In this document: positions 43,904 through 53,942 of the stretch, one piece after another | Layout: each line of letters opens with the position of its first letter | Position numbering within the stretch: the stretch's first letter is position 1 | Source of the DNA: Cetobacterium sp. 2A | GTDB lineage: Bacteria > Fusobacteriota > Fusobacteriia > Fusobacteriales > Fusobacteriaceae | Reading direction: 5' to 3' | DNA: 64,000 nucleotides | Assembly (NCBI RefSeq): GCF_014250685.1 | Contig: NZ_JACFAJ010000006.1 | Location: 62,001-126,000, forward strand | The notes under the pieces: model-generated | What the model saw: the letters and a program-made list of their open reading frames with translations, nothing else | The model's database searches: none | Told to the model about the DNA's origin: nothing | Translations under genes and position numbers: made by a program

Positions 43904-45350
43904 ATCTTTCTTTAATATTCAATTTCTTAAAATACTCTCTATTTTTTGAAAATTCAATCCAATCTATTTTATGAACCGGTATTTTTAATTCTTTAAATGG
44001 ATCGTCATATCCATCTATTCTAATTACCAAATCAAACTCTTCTTCTTTTATCATTGATTTAAAATCATCAAAATAAGAAACTACCTGAAGTCTTTCATAA
44101 TAATATCCCTTACTTAAAGTTTTTATAACTAGCTCTCCCAACCAAAAGTTAACAGAACTATCAACAACTAATATTTTTTTATAATAGGAATCATGATATC
44201 TTTTTTCAGACTCAATTATCATCTCCAAAAAAATCACAATTTTATAACAACTATGTTTATGAATAAATATATCATATTCTCTTGCCATTCTATAGATGCT
44301 CTTACGAAATTCATTTTCATACTCATAATCCATCTTTTCATAATCCATAGTTCCACTTGAACAACTAAACTCTTTTTCATGTATTGCTGTAATTAAAAGA
44401 TTATACATAAACATTCTATTTCGATTAGAAAGTCTTCCATGAATTCCTTCTATCCTAATGAAAAACTTTTTAATGTTTTCTTCTACAAAACTAAATTCGC
44501 CAAATGATTCATCATCAATTTTAGCTAAAAGTATCGATATTTTTACAATATTTTTATTTACGAGTTCTGAATTTAAACTTAATAACTCATCTTTATATTT
44601 TTTCAAAAACTCTTTTTGATAAGAAGATAGTTCTTTCTCACTATCATCGAAATTAATTCCTCTAGAATTTTTTGAAATTTTTTCTCCTATTAATAATATT
44701 GATAAAAGTTCGTAGTAACAGCTTATACTAAACTTTAAGGGAAATAAACAGATTATTTTTTTACATAGTTCTTCTATATTATTTTTTTCATCTTCTTGAA
44801 AAAATGTTCTATAAATATTTCTATAAAATGGATAATCTTTTTTAAGAAAAATCAGTACAAGTATCTTTTGTAAAAAATTATACTTATCTCTAAAATCTCC
44901 CTTAATAACTATTCCACTTCCACTTTTGCTCTCAATAGATTGATTAAATTTTATAGCTATTTTTCTACATTCTATTAAATCATTTTGCAATGTTTTTCTA
45001 TTTAAATCTAAATTTATGGATTCTTGTGATAAGTTTATACTCTGATTAGTCAAAAGTTTAAATAAAATATAATAGCAACGATCATCTTTAGAAGGTGAGA
45101 AATTATCACCCATAAGCTTGAGTATTGTTTTTTTATTATCCGATGAAATCTCATATACTCCATGAGATACTTTTATTGATGGAAATTTTGCTGAAACTAG
45201 TTTGATATCCAATTGTCTCAAACATTTCTTCACCAAACTCTCACTTCCTGAAACATTTTCTAGGATTGTCCTTAATTTCACTCTTTCTTTTCCCAAGAGA
45301 AATTTCAACAATTCATATTCTTTTTCTTTAAACTCAAAAGTAAACCTCAA
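43902..45350 (-). CDS. HTH/PRD-like transcription regulator (Mga/BglG-related layout)
   Basis: The 482 residues have an N-terminal HTH (KLRTILENVSGSESLVKKCLRQLDIK), a second HTH-like region (INLSQESINLDLNRKTLQNDLIECRKIA) and a helical middle. The C-terminal EIIB-like fold (ILVVDSSVNFWLGELVIKTLSKGY) lacks the phosphorylatable cysteine. The layout resembles Mga/PRD regulators of PTS and sugar genes. It probably controls the adjacent importer operon. It is the intact paralogue of the intron-split regulator at 24094-26323 and fixes the splice junction by alignment. Confidence 0.75.
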   Translation of the reverse strand: MRFTFEFKEKEYELLKFLLGKERVKLRTILENVSGSESLVKKCLRQLDIKLVSAKFPSIKVSHGVYEISSDNKKTILKLMGDNFSPSKDDRCYYILFKLLTNQSINLSQESINLDLNRKTLQNDLIECRKIAIKFNQSIESKSGSGIVIKGDFRDKYNFLQKILVLIFLKKDYPFYRNIYRTFFQEDEKNNIEELCKKIICLFPLKFSISCYYELLSILLIGEKISKNSRGINFDDSEKELSSYQKEFLKKYKDELLSLNSELVNKNIVKISILLAKIDDESFGEFSFVEENIKKFFIRIEGIHGRLSNRNRMFMYNLLITAIHEKEFSCSSGTMDYEKMDYEYENEFRKSIYRMAREYDIFIHKHSCYKIVIFLEMIIESEKRYHDSYYKKILVVDSSVNFWLGELVIKTLSKGYYYERLQVVSYFDDFKSMIKEEEFDLVIRIDGYDDPFKELKIPVHKIDWIEFSKNREYFKKLNIKER

Positions 45351-45537
45351 TTATTATTCTTCCTCTCTAAAACTACATTCTTATGGAAATTTTGTAACTT
45401 TTAAAATTCATAATTTTTACAATATACATTTTAACACATTATTGTTATAATTTCTACAAGAACACTTAATTTCGTACAAAAAGTTTGGAATAGAGATATT
45501 CTGGGGGGATTTATTGGGTGGGGACCTAATATATATA

Positions 45538-45570
45538 TAAATGGCGTGAAGTCTTACTTCACGCCATTTT
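45538..45570 (-). terminator. Terminator of the riboflavin operon
   Basis: ATGGCGTGAAGT pairs perfectly with ACTTCACGCCAT around a 3-base loop; on the minus strand it follows ribBA closely. Confidence 0.85.
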
Positions 45571-45575
45571 CAGTT

Positions 45576-46772
45576 CTAATCTTCCAACATATGATTTAAT
45601 CTATTTTTTTTAGTTTGTAGGTAAAATTTATTTACAGGATTACAAGGAATCTGTATTATCTTTCTTTTCGTAACCTTAAGTCCATATTTTTCTAATCCCT
45701 TTATTTTTCTAGGATTATTAGTCATTAGATTCACTGATTTCACACCTAATAGCTTTAACATTTGACTTGCTACAGCGTAATCTCTCATATCAGCTTCAAA
45801 ACCAAGCTGTAAATTAGCATCTACAGTATCTACTCCTTGTTGTTGAAGTGCATAAGCTTTTATCTTATTAAGAAGACCTATCCCTCTACCTTCTTGTCTC
45901 ATATAAAGGACTACACCCTCTCCAGACTTCTCTATCGAACTTAGAGCCTCTCCAAGCTGATCTCCACAATCACACTTTAATGATCCTAAAACATCACCAG
46001 TTAAGCATTCCGAATGAATTCTTGTTAAAACATTCTCTTTCCCAGAAATATCTCCTTTAACTAAAGCTATATGCTCTTTATTATCTATAGTATTTGAAAA
46101 TCCGACAACTCTAAAAGTTCCATATTTTGTTGGAACTATAGCTTCACACTCCAATTCAGTCTGAGATTCTACTCTTTTTCTGTATGTTATTAAATCTTCT
46201 ATAGTTATCATTTTCAAATCATGTTTTTTGCAAAATTCTGCTAAGTCTGGAACTCTTGCCATAGTTCCGTCATCTTTTAATATCTCACAGATTACTCCTG
46301 TTGGGGCACATCCTGAAAGCCTTGCTAAATCAACAGCTGCCTCAGTGTGTCCTGGTCTTTCTATAACTCCACCTTTTTTAGCTACAAGAGGGAATATATG
46401 TCCTGGTCTTTTAAATTCTGCTCCACTCTTTGCATCCGTAGCTAAATCTCTAACCGTTTTTAATCTATCAGCTACAGAAATTCCAGTTGTTGTTCCAACT
46501 AAAGAATCAACAGAAACTGTAAAGGCTGTTCCATGTGAATCACTATTTCTTCCAACCATTTGTCTTAAGTGCAGTTCATCAGCTCTTTCTTCTGTTATAG
46601 GAACACATATAAGGCCCTTAGCTTCTCTTGTCATAAAATTTATAGACTCGTATGTTACCTTCTCACCAATTCCGATTAAATCTCCTTCGTTTTCTCTACC
46701 TTCATCATCTACAACTACAACTAATTTTCCATTTTTTAAATCTTCCAATGCTGCATCTATAGTATCAAACAT
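45576..46772 (-). CDS. ribBA: DHBP synthase/GTP cyclohydrolase II
   Basis: Provides both precursors of riboflavin. The N-terminal domain (1-200) makes 3,4-dihydroxy-2-butanone 4-phosphate, with [17 protein letters not shown] and [27 protein letters not shown]. The C-terminal domain (205-398) is GTP cyclohydrolase II, with [23 protein letters not shown] (zinc cysteines) and [15 protein letters not shown]. Length 398 is usual for the fusion. Last gene of the operon ribH-ribD-ribE-ribBA under the FMN switch. Confidence 0.97.
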   Translation of the reverse strand: MFDTIDAALEDLKNGKLVVVVDDEGRENEGDLIGIGEKVTYESINFMTREAKGLICVPITEERADELHLRQMVGRNSDSHGTAFTVSVDSLVGTTTGISVADRLKTVRDLATDAKSGAEFKRPGHIFPLVAKKGGVIERPGHTEAAVDLARLSGCAPTGVICEILKDDGTMARVPDLAEFCKKHDLKMITIEDLITYRKRVESQTELECEAIVPTKYGTFRVVGFSNTIDNKEHIALVKGDISGKENVLTRIHSECLTGDVLGSLKCDCGDQLGEALSSIEKSGEGVVLYMRQEGRGIGLLNKIKAYALQQQGVDTVDANLQLGFEADMRDYAVASQMLKLLGVKSVNLMTNNPRKIKGLEKYGLKVTKRKIIQIPCNPVNKFYLQTKKNRLNHMLED

Positions 46773-46789
46773 TTAATTACCTCCGTTTT

Positions 46790-47446
46790 TTAAATAAATC
46801 CGTTCTGTAAAAGAAAATTACCAGTTATTGACGATTTAGAACCATTTTCTTTTGAATCTTTAGATAAAAGGATTTTTTCTACAAATTTTCCTATCAAATC
46901 AGTTTCTATATTTACCTTATCACCCGATTTTTTATTCCCTAAAATAATCATATTTTGAGTATGTGGAATTATCGAAACTGTAAAAGATGTTTCTTCAACT
47001 GTCGCTATTGTAAGACTGGCTCCATCAATAGCTACTCTTCCTTTTTCCACTATGAATTTCATATACTCTTTAGGCAATTCTATTTTATATATTTTAGCAA
47101 ATCCATCATTTATTAAATTTATAATTAACCCTTCACAATCGACATCTCCAGTTACTAGATGCCCACCCAAAGGTGTTTGAAGTGTTAAAGATTTTTCTAG
47201 ATTAACTTTATTTCCTATTTTTAAATTTTTAAGCCCTGTTCTTCTAACCGTTTCATTCATAACATCAGCTGAAAAATAATTTTTTCCAATTTCTACAGCT
47301 GTAAGACAAACTCCATTAGTTGCTATGCTATCTCCAATTCTACTATTTTCTATAACTTTTAAACATTTAACTTTTAATCTTATTCCATTAGGAGTACTTT
47401 CGATAGCAAGGACACTTCCCATCTCTTCAACTAATCCTGTAAACAT
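46790..47446 (-). CDS. ribE: Riboflavin synthase, alpha chain
   Basis: Dismutates 6,7-dimethyl-8-ribityllumazine to riboflavin. The 218 residues consist of two lumazine-binding repeats: MFTGLVEEMGSVLAIE with IGDSIATNGVCLTAV, then LVTGDVDCEGLI with KGRVAIDGASLTIATVEE. Operon position between ribD and ribBA agrees. A slightly extended C-terminal tail is present. Confidence 0.96.
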   Translation of the reverse strand: MFTGLVEEMGSVLAIESTPNGIRLKVKCLKVIENSRIGDSIATNGVCLTAVEIGKNYFSADVMNETVRRTGLKNLKIGNKVNLEKSLTLQTPLGGHLVTGDVDCEGLIINLINDGFAKIYKIELPKEYMKFIVEKGRVAIDGASLTIATVEETSFTVSIIPHTQNMIILGNKKSGDKVNIETDLIGKFVEKILLSKDSKENGSKSSITGNFLLQNGFI

Positions 47447-47457
47447 ACTATTTCCTC

Positions 47458-48549
47458 CTATTTTTTAAATTCTAAACCAATATTATCACCGTAAATATTA
47501 TACTTAACATTTTTTAACTCAATTGCCTCAGAAATTAAACTTCTAGAAAAACCGTCTACAAATGGAATGCTTGTACTATCACCTAGTATTTTGGGTGCTA
47601 TAAAAATTTCTCCTGCATCTATCAAGTTATCTCTAAATAGTTGAGAAATCACACTGCTTCCACCTTCAACTAAAATCGAATCTATCCCAAGTTTTCCTAC
47701 CTGTTTAAAAATATCTTTTAACTGAAACTCATTTTCTGGCAAAGTAATAAACTTTATTTTATACTTTTCTTTTAGAATGCTATATTTTTGGGTTTCTACC
47801 ATCTGTTTACTAGTGACTATGATAGTCTTCTCATCTTCATTGTTAGAAATTACTTTATATTCATATGGAATATCTAGCTTAGAATCTATTATAATTCTAA
47901 CTGGATTTCTTCCACCTTCCATTCTGCAATCTAGTGTTGGATTATCATGTAATACACTATTTTTCCCTAGCATTATTCCCATAAATTTATTCCTATACAT
48001 TTGAACTTTTTCTCTAGCTAAAGAATTTGTTATCCATTTTGAAGAGAAATCTTTCGTGGCTATTTTCCCATCCAAAGTTATTCCACATTTTAAAAATATA
48101 AACGGCAACTTTTCTTCCACATATTTAAAAAAAACTGAATTAATCTCTAGCGCTTCTTTTTCAAGAATTCCAACTTGAACCTCTATTCCAGCATCTTTTA
48201 ATTTTTTAATGCCTTTTCCTGAAACTAACGGATTAGAATCTAAAGTTGCTACCACACATCTTTTTATTTTACTCTCTATTATTTTATCAACACATGGTGG
48301 AGTTTTCCCTGTATGAGAACAAGGTTCCAATGTCACATATAATGTTGCCCCTTCTGCCAATTCACCTATTTTATTTAAGGCATTTCTTTCAGCATGAGCT
48401 TCGCCATATTTTTCATGGTATCCTGTTGATATTATTTTATCATTTTTTACTACTACAGCTCCTACTAAAGGGTTGGGATTTACTCTCCCCTCCCCTTTAA
48501 TAGCCTCATTTAGAGCTAGCCTCATATATTCAATATCTTTTTTTATCAT
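47458..48549 (-). CDS. ribD: Riboflavin deaminase/reductase
   Basis: Bifunctional enzyme for steps two and three of the pathway. The N-terminal deaminase has GEAHAERNAL and TLEPCSHTGKTPPC (zinc ligands). The C-terminal reductase has LKCGITLDGKIATKDFSSKWI and ILVEGGSSVISQLF. I prefer ATG 48549; a TTG at 48558 immediately after the ribH stop is the alternative, and neither has a clear ribosome site, so translation is probably coupled to ribH. Confidence 0.96.
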   Translation of the reverse strand: MIKKDIEYMRLALNEAIKGEGRVNPNPLVGAVVVKNDKIISTGYHEKYGEAHAERNALNKIGELAEGATLYVTLEPCSHTGKTPPCVDKIIESKIKRCVVATLDSNPLVSGKGIKKLKDAGIEVQVGILEKEALEINSVFFKYVEEKLPFIFLKCGITLDGKIATKDFSSKWITNSLAREKVQMYRNKFMGIMLGKNSVLHDNPTLDCRMEGGRNPVRIIIDSKLDIPYEYKVISNNEDEKTIIVTSKQMVETQKYSILKEKYKIKFITLPENEFQLKDIFKQVGKLGIDSILVEGGSSVISQLFRDNLIDAGEIFIAPKILGDSTSIPFVDGFSRSLISEAIELKNVKYNIYGDNIGLEFKK

Positions 48550-48558
48550 TATAATCAA

Positions 48559-49023
48559 CTACAGATTTTTTATTAAGTTAACCATTTCAATTGCAGAAAC
48601 TCCAGCTTCAAATCCTTTATTACCAGCTTTTGTTCCAGCTCTTTCTATAGCTTCTTCTATACTATTTACTGTTAATACACCAAATATTATAGGAACTCCT
48701 GTTTCCATAGAAGCGCTAGCAACTCCTTTTGAAACTTCTGAACATACAAAGTCAAAATGAGGTGTTGCTCCACGAATAACTGCTCCTAACGTGATAACAG
48801 CATCATATTTTCCACTTTCAGCCATTTTTTTAGCAATCAACGGAATCTCATATGCTCCGGGAACCCATGCTACATGAGTGTTTTCTTCTGGAACCTCATG
48901 TCTTTTTAAACCATCTAAAGCACCACCAAGAAGTTTTGAAACTATAAACTCATTAAATCTAGCACAAACTATTCCAACCTTAATACCTTTTCCTACAAAA
49001 TTACCCTCATAAACCTTTACCAT
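48559..49023 (-). CDS. ribH: 6,7-dimethyl-8-ribityllumazine synthase
   Basis: Condenses the RibBA and RibD products to lumazine. The 154 residues are the normal length. Signatures are [72 protein letters not shown] and [17 protein letters not shown]. First gene after the FMN riboswitch; GAGGAGG precedes ATG 49023. Confidence 0.97.
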   Translation of the reverse strand: MVKVYEGNFVGKGIKVGIVCARFNEFIVSKLLGGALDGLKRHEVPEENTHVAWVPGAYEIPLIAKKMAESGKYDAVITLGAVIRGATPHFDFVCSEVSKGVASASMETGVPIIFGVLTVNSIEEAIERAGTKAGNKGFEAGVSAIEMVNLIKNL

Positions 49024-49055
49024 TTGTCGTCCTCCTCGAGAATTTATTTATAAAA

Positions 49056-49082
49056 TAAAAAAACCGAAGATAGACTCCGGGC
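49056..49082 (-). terminator. FMN-riboswitch attenuator
   Basis: On the minus strand CCGGAG and CTTCGG flank a 5-base loop, followed by seven T's, between the aptamer and ribH. Confidence 0.75.
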
Positions 49083-49111
49083 GATAAATAAAAAAGTATG
49101 TTAAAAAATAA

Positions 49112-49223
49112 CACTTCTTCCATCCAGACTTTAACTGTCGGTACTGGAGTTTCACCAGTTCAAGCCAAAAGGCTTCGCGGACTCTAACCGCCGGTAGGGA
49201 ATCACACCCTGCCCTGAAGTATA
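49112..49223 (-). ncRNA. FMN riboswitch (RFN element)
   Basis: On the minus strand the conserved RFN blocks occur in order. They are ACTTCAGGGCAGGGTG, ATTCCCTACCGGCGGTTA, AGTCCGCGA, a variable hairpin (AGCC/GGCT), GAACTGGTGAAACTCCAGTA, CCGACAGTTAAAGTCTGG and ATGGAAGAAGT closing P1. It senses FMN and turns off the rib operon through the downstream attenuator. Confidence 0.97.
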
Positions 49224-49253
49224 TCTAATTCAATATTTGGTTTGTTCGCTTTG

Positions 49254-49282
49254 ATTATATTTCATAGATTTTCAATTGTCAA
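49254..49282 (-). promoter_or_regulatory. Riboflavin operon promoter
   Basis: On the minus strand TTGACA (49277-49282) and TATAAT (49254-49259) match consensus fully with 17-base spacing. Confidence 0.9.
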
Positions 49283-49367
49283 ATATTTTTTTCCAATGTT
49301 TCGTTTTAAATTTTTTTTAAATATAGTATAATACTATTAAATGCTTTGTAAAACGGGAGGATGTGTA

Positions 49368-50483
49368 ATGGATCAAAGAATAAAAACTTTAGCAAAAAAT
49401 TTAATAAATTATTCTTGCAAAATTCAAAAAGGGGAAAGAGTTTTAATAGAATGTATTGGGGATACGCCTAAATCTCTTGCAAAAGCTCTAGTTGAGGAAG
49501 CTTACTTAGCTGGCGGATTACCTTTTGTGAGCTTAAAAGATACTAGTGTTACAAGAGCAATTCTTAAAGGTATTTCAGAAGAGCAAGCTGCCCTTATGGC
49601 AAAATATGAACTTGAAAGAATGAAAGATATGGATGCTTATATTGGTATCAGAGGTGCTGATAATATTGCTGAACTTTCAAATATAGAATCTAAAAATATG
49701 AAAATATATAATGAAATATTTATGAACCCTGTTCATATGAATGAAAGAGTAAACAACACTAAATGGGTTGTTTTAAGATATCCAAATAATTCTATGGCTC
49801 AACTTGCAAATGTATCTTTAGAAGAATTTGAAGATTTCTATTTTGATGTTTGTAATCTGGATTATTCTAAAATGGGAGATGCTATGGAATCTCTTGTAAA
49901 TCTTTTAAATAGAACAGATAAAGTAAGAATTACTGGTTCTGGTACAGATTTATCTTTCTCAATAAAAGATATTCCAGCTGTTAAATGTTCAGGTCTTAGA
50001 AACATTCCAGATGGAGAAGTATATACTGCGCCTGTTCTAGATTCTGTAAATGGAACTATTACATATAACTCACCTTCTGTTTATCAAGGTACAACTTTTG
50101 AAAATATCACTTTTAAATTTGAAAATGGAAAAATCATTGAAGCTACATCTAACAACACAGAAAAATTAAATGAAATTCTTAATATTGATAATGGAGCAAG
50201 ATATATAGGTGAATTTGCTATTGGAGTAAATCCATACATCCTTAAACCTATGAAAGATACTCTATTCGATGAAAAAATTGCTGGAAGTATCCACTTCACA
50301 CCAGGTCAAGCTTATGAAAAAGCAAATAATGGTAATAAATCATCTATCCATTGGGATTTAGTAATGATTCAAAGACCTGAGTACGGTGGTGGAGAGATAT
50401 GGTTTGACGACGTTCTTGTAAGAAAAGATGGAATCTTTGTTTTAGAAGAGTTAAACTGTTTAAATCCAGAGAATCTAAAATAA
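49368..50483 (+). CDS. M29 family aminopeptidase
   Basis: ATG 49368 is taken as start (GGGAGG seven bases upstream). The in-frame ATG 49341 lies too close to a TATAAT at 49327 to be transcribed with a leader. About 371 residues resemble AmpS/PepS/aminopeptidase T. Motifs are KIQKGERVLIECIGDTPKSLAKALVEEAYLAGG, RDADNIAE-like (RGADNIAEL), and metal-ligand regions NIPDGEVYTAPV, NIDNGARYIGEFAIGVNPYI and SIHWDLVMIQRPEYGGGEIWFDD. A cytosolic metallopeptidase that removes N-terminal residues. A fusion gene starts 13 bases downstream. Confidence 0.93.
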   Translation: MDQRIKTLAKNLINYSCKIQKGERVLIECIGDTPKSLAKALVEEAYLAGGLPFVSLKDTSVTRAILKGISEEQAALMAKYELERMKDMDAYIGIRGADNIAELSNIESKNMKIYNEIFMNPVHMNERVNNTKWVVLRYPNNSMAQLANVSLEEFEDFYFDVCNLDYSKMGDAMESLVNLLNRTDKVRITGSGTDLSFSIKDIPAVKCSGLRNIPDGEVYTAPVLDSVNGTITYNSPSVYQGTTFENITFKFENGKIIEATSNNTEKLNEILNIDNGARYIGEFAIGVNPYILKPMKDTLFDEKIAGSIHFTPGQAYEKANNGNKSSIHWDLVMIQRPEYGGGEIWFDDVLVRKDGIFVLEELNCLNPENLK

Positions 50484-50496
50484 CAAGGAGAATAAT

Positions 50497-52278
50497 ATGA
50501 ACATACTTATGGCCCTATCTCAACTCGAGGTAACTGGAGCTGAAGTTTATGCAACAACTTTAAGTGACGAATTAATCAGCAGAGATAATAATGTTTACAT
50601 AGTTTCAGATACTTTAACAAAAGAGTCTAAGGCTGAATATTTCAAGATACAGTTTAATAAAAGAAGTTTTTCTGAGAGATTTTCTCAAGTTAAAAATCTA
50701 TTGAAAATTATCAAAGAAAAAGATATACATGTGATTCACGCACACTCTAGAGCGTCATCTTGGAGCGCTTCTATTGCAGCCAAAATAGCTGGTATCCCAC
50801 TTGTTACTACAATCCACGGAAGACAACCAGTCCACCTAAGTAGAAAGATTATAAAATCTTTCGGTGATTACTCTATAGCTGTTTGTGAAAATATTAAAAA
50901 TCAAGTAATAAATGATTTAGGTGTAAATCCTAAAAACATTTCAGTCCTTAGAAATCCTATAGACGAAACAAAATATCCCTTTATAGGAAAAAGTCATTCT
51001 TCTGATAGAAAAATAATTTCGATAATTGGAAGATTATCTGGTCCAAAAGGTGAGGTTACTCTAAAACTTCTAGAAATGTTATATAAAAGAAAAGATTTTA
51101 AAATACAAGTAATTGGTGGAAAAGTTATTCCTCAAGAATTTAAAAAATATGAAAAAGAAGTAGATTTTTTAGGATATATTGATAATGTTTCAGAAAAAAT
51201 TGCTGAATCAGATATCGTAATAGGTGCTGGAAGAGTTGCGGTGGAAGGAATTTTATCTGGAAAACCTACTATTGCAATCGGCGAAGCAACTTCAATTGGA
51301 CTTATAACAAAGGACACTCTTAAAAAAGCTCTAGATTCAAATTTTGGTGATATCGGAAAAGAACCAAAAGCTGAATTTTATTGGCAAAATATACTAAAAG
51401 ACGTTGACAATGCATTTTCTCTTTCTAATGAAAATCTACTTTGTTTAAGAAATATGATTTCTGAAGAGTTTTCTTTAAATGAAATTGTAAAAAAAATTGA
51501 ACTAATTTATGAAAAACAGATTATAAAAAAAAGAAAATATGAAATTCCTGTTATAATGTATCATAGAGTTATTAAAGATGAAAGTGAAAAAGGTGTACAT
51601 GGAACTTACGTTACTTTAGAAAATTTTGAAAAACATATGGAATATTTAAAGTATAATGGTTATGAAACAATCACATTTAAAGATCTTTTAGATAATAACT
51701 TTAAAAAAAGATTTGATAAAGATAAAAAATGGGTTATGTTAACCTTTGATGATGGTTATGTAGATAACTATGAGAATGCATTCCCAATTTTAAAAAAATA
51801 TGGATTTAAAGGAGTCATTTATTTAGTTTCTGATTTGAACTACAATAAGTGGGATGTAGACAACGAAGAAAACCCTGAAAGGAACTTCAAGCTTATGGAC
51901 ACAAAACAAATTCTTGAAATGAAAGAATATGGAATAGAATTTGGTGGTCATACTCTAACTCATCCAAGGCTCTCTAAAATAGACTTAGAACTTGCTAAAA
52001 ATGAAATGTTAAAATCTAAAATTACTATTGAAAATAAAATTGGATGTCCTCTATATTCATTTGCTTATCCCTACGGTGATTTAAATGAAAGTGTAAAATC
52101 TTTTGCTAAAGAGATTGGATATCCATTTGCTGTAGCTACTGATTCTGGTCCAGGAATTTTTTCTGAAGATTTATATCAAATTAGAAGAATTGCCATATTT
52201 CCTACGAATAATATGTTCAACTTCAAAAGAAAAGTTTCTGGAAAATATATAATAAATAAACTTGGGAAAAGTTTTTAA
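50497..52278 (+). CDS. Glycosyltransferase (GT4-like) fused to polysaccharide deacetylase (CE4)
   Basis: One 593-residue chain has two enzymes. Residues 1-345 form a GT-B glycosyltransferase (LEVTGAEVYATTLSDELI, HAHSRASSWSASIAAKIAGIPLVTTIHG, IIGRLSGPKGEVTLKL, GAGRVAVEGILSGKPTIA). Residues about 350-593 form a NodB-type deacetylase (IPVIMYHRVI, MLTFDDGYVDNYENAFP with the catalytic and metal Asp, FGGHTLTHPRLSK with the metal His pair, FAYPYGDLNE). No signal peptide is seen, so it should act in the cytoplasm or at the inner face. A role in making and deacetylating an envelope glycan is inferred. It sits before an outer-membrane protein gene. Confidence 0.88.
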   Translation: MNILMALSQLEVTGAEVYATTLSDELISRDNNVYIVSDTLTKESKAEYFKIQFNKRSFSERFSQVKNLLKIIKEKDIHVIHAHSRASSWSASIAAKIAGIPLVTTIHGRQPVHLSRKIIKSFGDYSIAVCENIKNQVINDLGVNPKNISVLRNPIDETKYPFIGKSHSSDRKIISIIGRLSGPKGEVTLKLLEMLYKRKDFKIQVIGGKVIPQEFKKYEKEVDFLGYIDNVSEKIAESDIVIGAGRVAVEGILSGKPTIAIGEATSIGLITKDTLKKALDSNFGDIGKEPKAEFYWQNILKDVDNAFSLSNENLLCLRNMISEEFSLNEIVKKIELIYEKQIIKKRKYEIPVIMYHRVIKDESEKGVHGTYVTLENFEKHMEYLKYNGYETITFKDLLDNNFKKRFDKDKKWVMLTFDDGYVDNYENAFPILKKYGFKGVIYLVSDLNYNKWDVDNEENPERNFKLMDTKQILEMKEYGIEFGGHTLTHPRLSKIDLELAKNEMLKSKITIENKIGCPLYSFAYPYGDLNESVKSFAKEIGYPFAVATDSGPGIFSEDLYQIRRIAIFPTNNMFNFKRKVSGKYIINKLGKSF

Positions 52279-52291
52279 TTCAGGAGGAATT

Positions 52292-53098
52292 ATGAAAAAA
52301 ACTCTAATGACAATTGGAATTATATGTATGTTTGCAAATAATATCTTTGCTTCTGAGGAGCTTCTTAATAATGGTGGCTTTACTGAAGTTGTAAATGACT
52401 CAGAAACTATGTTTGGAGTTGGTATTGGAGTTGGCGTATCAAATTCACTTTATAAAGGTGTTGATGATAAAGGATATCCAATCCCACTTTTAGATATCGA
52501 TTATGGAAATTTTTATGTTAAGGGACTAGATATAGGGTACGATCTTTTCCAAAATGATGTACTTGCATTCTCTATATTTATGAATCCATTAACTGGATTT
52601 AAAGTTAAGGGAAGCGATTTAGAAACTGGATATAAAGATATTGATGATAGAGAGCTTCAAGCCATGTTTGGAGTTCATATGGGTATTGATACAAAGTTTG
52701 AAAATATTAAAGCTACAATTTCAGTATCTGGTGGCGAACATGGTTCAAGAGGTCAATTAGCACTTTTTAAACCTTATTCTCCGACTGATAATTTTATACT
52801 TATTCCATCTGCACATATTAACTATTATTCTGCTGATTACACTGACTATTATTTCGGTGTGGACTCGAAAGAAACTTTCAAATATCGTCCCTCTAACGTA
52901 AAACTTAGAAATTCATATTCTCCTGATGCAGGATATTCACTTGGTCTAAACTTAACAGGAGAGTATCGTTTAAGAGATGATATCGCATTAATGGCATTCT
53001 TAGGAATAGAAAAATTTTCAGACGAAATATCAGATTCTCCACTTGTTGAAAATGATGTAATTTATTTAATGGGTGTAGGAGCTAAATATTACTTCTAA
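52292..53098 (+). CDS. MipA/OmpV family outer-membrane protein
   Basis: ATG 52292 follows CAGGAGG, and the frame upstream overlaps the preceding gene. About 268 residues start with a signal peptide (KKTLMTIGIICMFANNIFA-SEE). MipA/OmpV-like strands follow: FGVGIGVGVSNSLYKGVDDKGYPIPLLDIDYGNFYVKG near the mature N terminus, and a C-terminal LMGVGAKYYF ending in an aromatic residue. Members scaffold peptidoglycan enzymes or act as outer-membrane channels. It probably shares a transcript with the fusion gene and the HAD gene. Confidence 0.85.
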   Translation: MKKTLMTIGIICMFANNIFASEELLNNGGFTEVVNDSETMFGVGIGVGVSNSLYKGVDDKGYPIPLLDIDYGNFYVKGLDIGYDLFQNDVLAFSIFMNPLTGFKVKGSDLETGYKDIDDRELQAMFGVHMGIDTKFENIKATISVSGGEHGSRGQLALFKPYSPTDNFILIPSAHINYYSADYTDYYFGVDSKETFKYRPSNVKLRNSYSPDAGYSLGLNLTGEYRLRDDIALMAFLGIEKFSDEISDSPLVENDVIYLMGVGAKYYF

Positions 53099-53110
53099 AG
53101 GAGCGTACTT

Positions 53111-53908
53111 ATGAAATACAAAGCAGTTATCTGTGATTTGGACGGAACTCTTCTAAACTCAGATCATACAATCTCAGAATTTACTAAAAATATAATTTCA
53201 AAAGTAAAAAGCAAAGGAATTAAGTTCTTTATTGCTACAGGTAGACACTATCAAGATGCCAAAGTTTTTAAGGATATGTTAGAATTAGATAGTTTTATGA
53301 TTACATCAAATGGCGCTAAAGTCCACGATGAAAATAGTTTCGAAATTATCTCAAATAACATTCCAAGCGATTTATCAGATGAAATTATCGATATAACTTT
53401 ATCAAAAGAAATACATAAAAATTTATATCAAGATGACTTTTGGTACGCAGAAAAACCTCTTCATGATGGAGAAGAATTCCATAAAGAATCTGGATTTACA
53501 CATGTTCTAAAGCCTTTCGAAGAACTGAAAGGAAAGGATGTAACAAAATTTTTCTACATTTGTGAAGATGAAGAAAAAATAAGAGATTTAGAAGAAGAAT
53601 TTATGACTAAATTCAAAGGTAAATTGAATGTAACTTTATCTCTTGGAACTTGTTTAGAGATTATGAATAGGGGAATTTCAAAAGCTACAGCTATCCAACA
53701 AGTTCTTGAAAAAGAGGGACTTACTATGGAAAATGCGATAGCATTTGGAGATGGTTTAAATGATTATGAAATGTTAAAAGGAGTTGGAAAAGGTCTTATA
53801 ATGGGAAATGGAAATTATAGACTTATGGAAGCTCTTCCCGACAATGAAGTAATTGATACAAATGATGAAGATGGAGTAGCTAAATATCTAAGCGCTCTTT
53901 TCTTATAA
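53111..53908 (+). CDS. Cof-type HAD-superfamily sugar-phosphate phosphatase
   Basis: The 265-residue cytoplasmic protein has all HAD motifs. AVICDLDGTLLNSDHTIS is motif I with the nucleophile Asp at about residue 8, and FFIATGRHYQDAK is motif II. A Lys lies in GISKATAIQQVL, and AIAFGDGLNDYEMLKGVGKGLIMGNG is motif IV, with a C2B cap between. It likely dephosphorylates sugar phosphates or flavin/nucleotide compounds; the substrate is not predictable. Last gene before a strong terminator. Confidence 0.92.
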   Translation: MKYKAVICDLDGTLLNSDHTISEFTKNIISKVKSKGIKFFIATGRHYQDAKVFKDMLELDSFMITSNGAKVHDENSFEIISNNIPSDLSDEIIDITLSKEIHKNLYQDDFWYAEKPLHDGEEFHKESGFTHVLKPFEELKGKDVTKFFYICEDEEKIRDLEEEFMTKFKGKLNVTLSLGTCLEIMNRGISKATAIQQVLEKEGLTMENAIAFGDGLNDYEMLKGVGKGLIMGNGNYRLMEALPDNEVIDTNDEDGVAKYLSALFL

Positions 53909-53910
53909 AG

Positions 53911-53940
53911 AAAGCCTCCAAAATAAATTTTGGAGGCTTT
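53911..53940. terminator. Bidirectional terminator
   Basis: AAAGCCTCCAAAA pairs with TTTTGGAGGCTTT across a short loop; it serves the HAD gene and the convergent SIMPL gene. Confidence 0.9.
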
Positions 53941-53942
53941 TT

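Noticed and set aside
46228-46776. A 182-codon forward ORF opposite ribBA
   Set aside because: Ser/Pro/Thr-rich shadow of the conserved ribBA frame.
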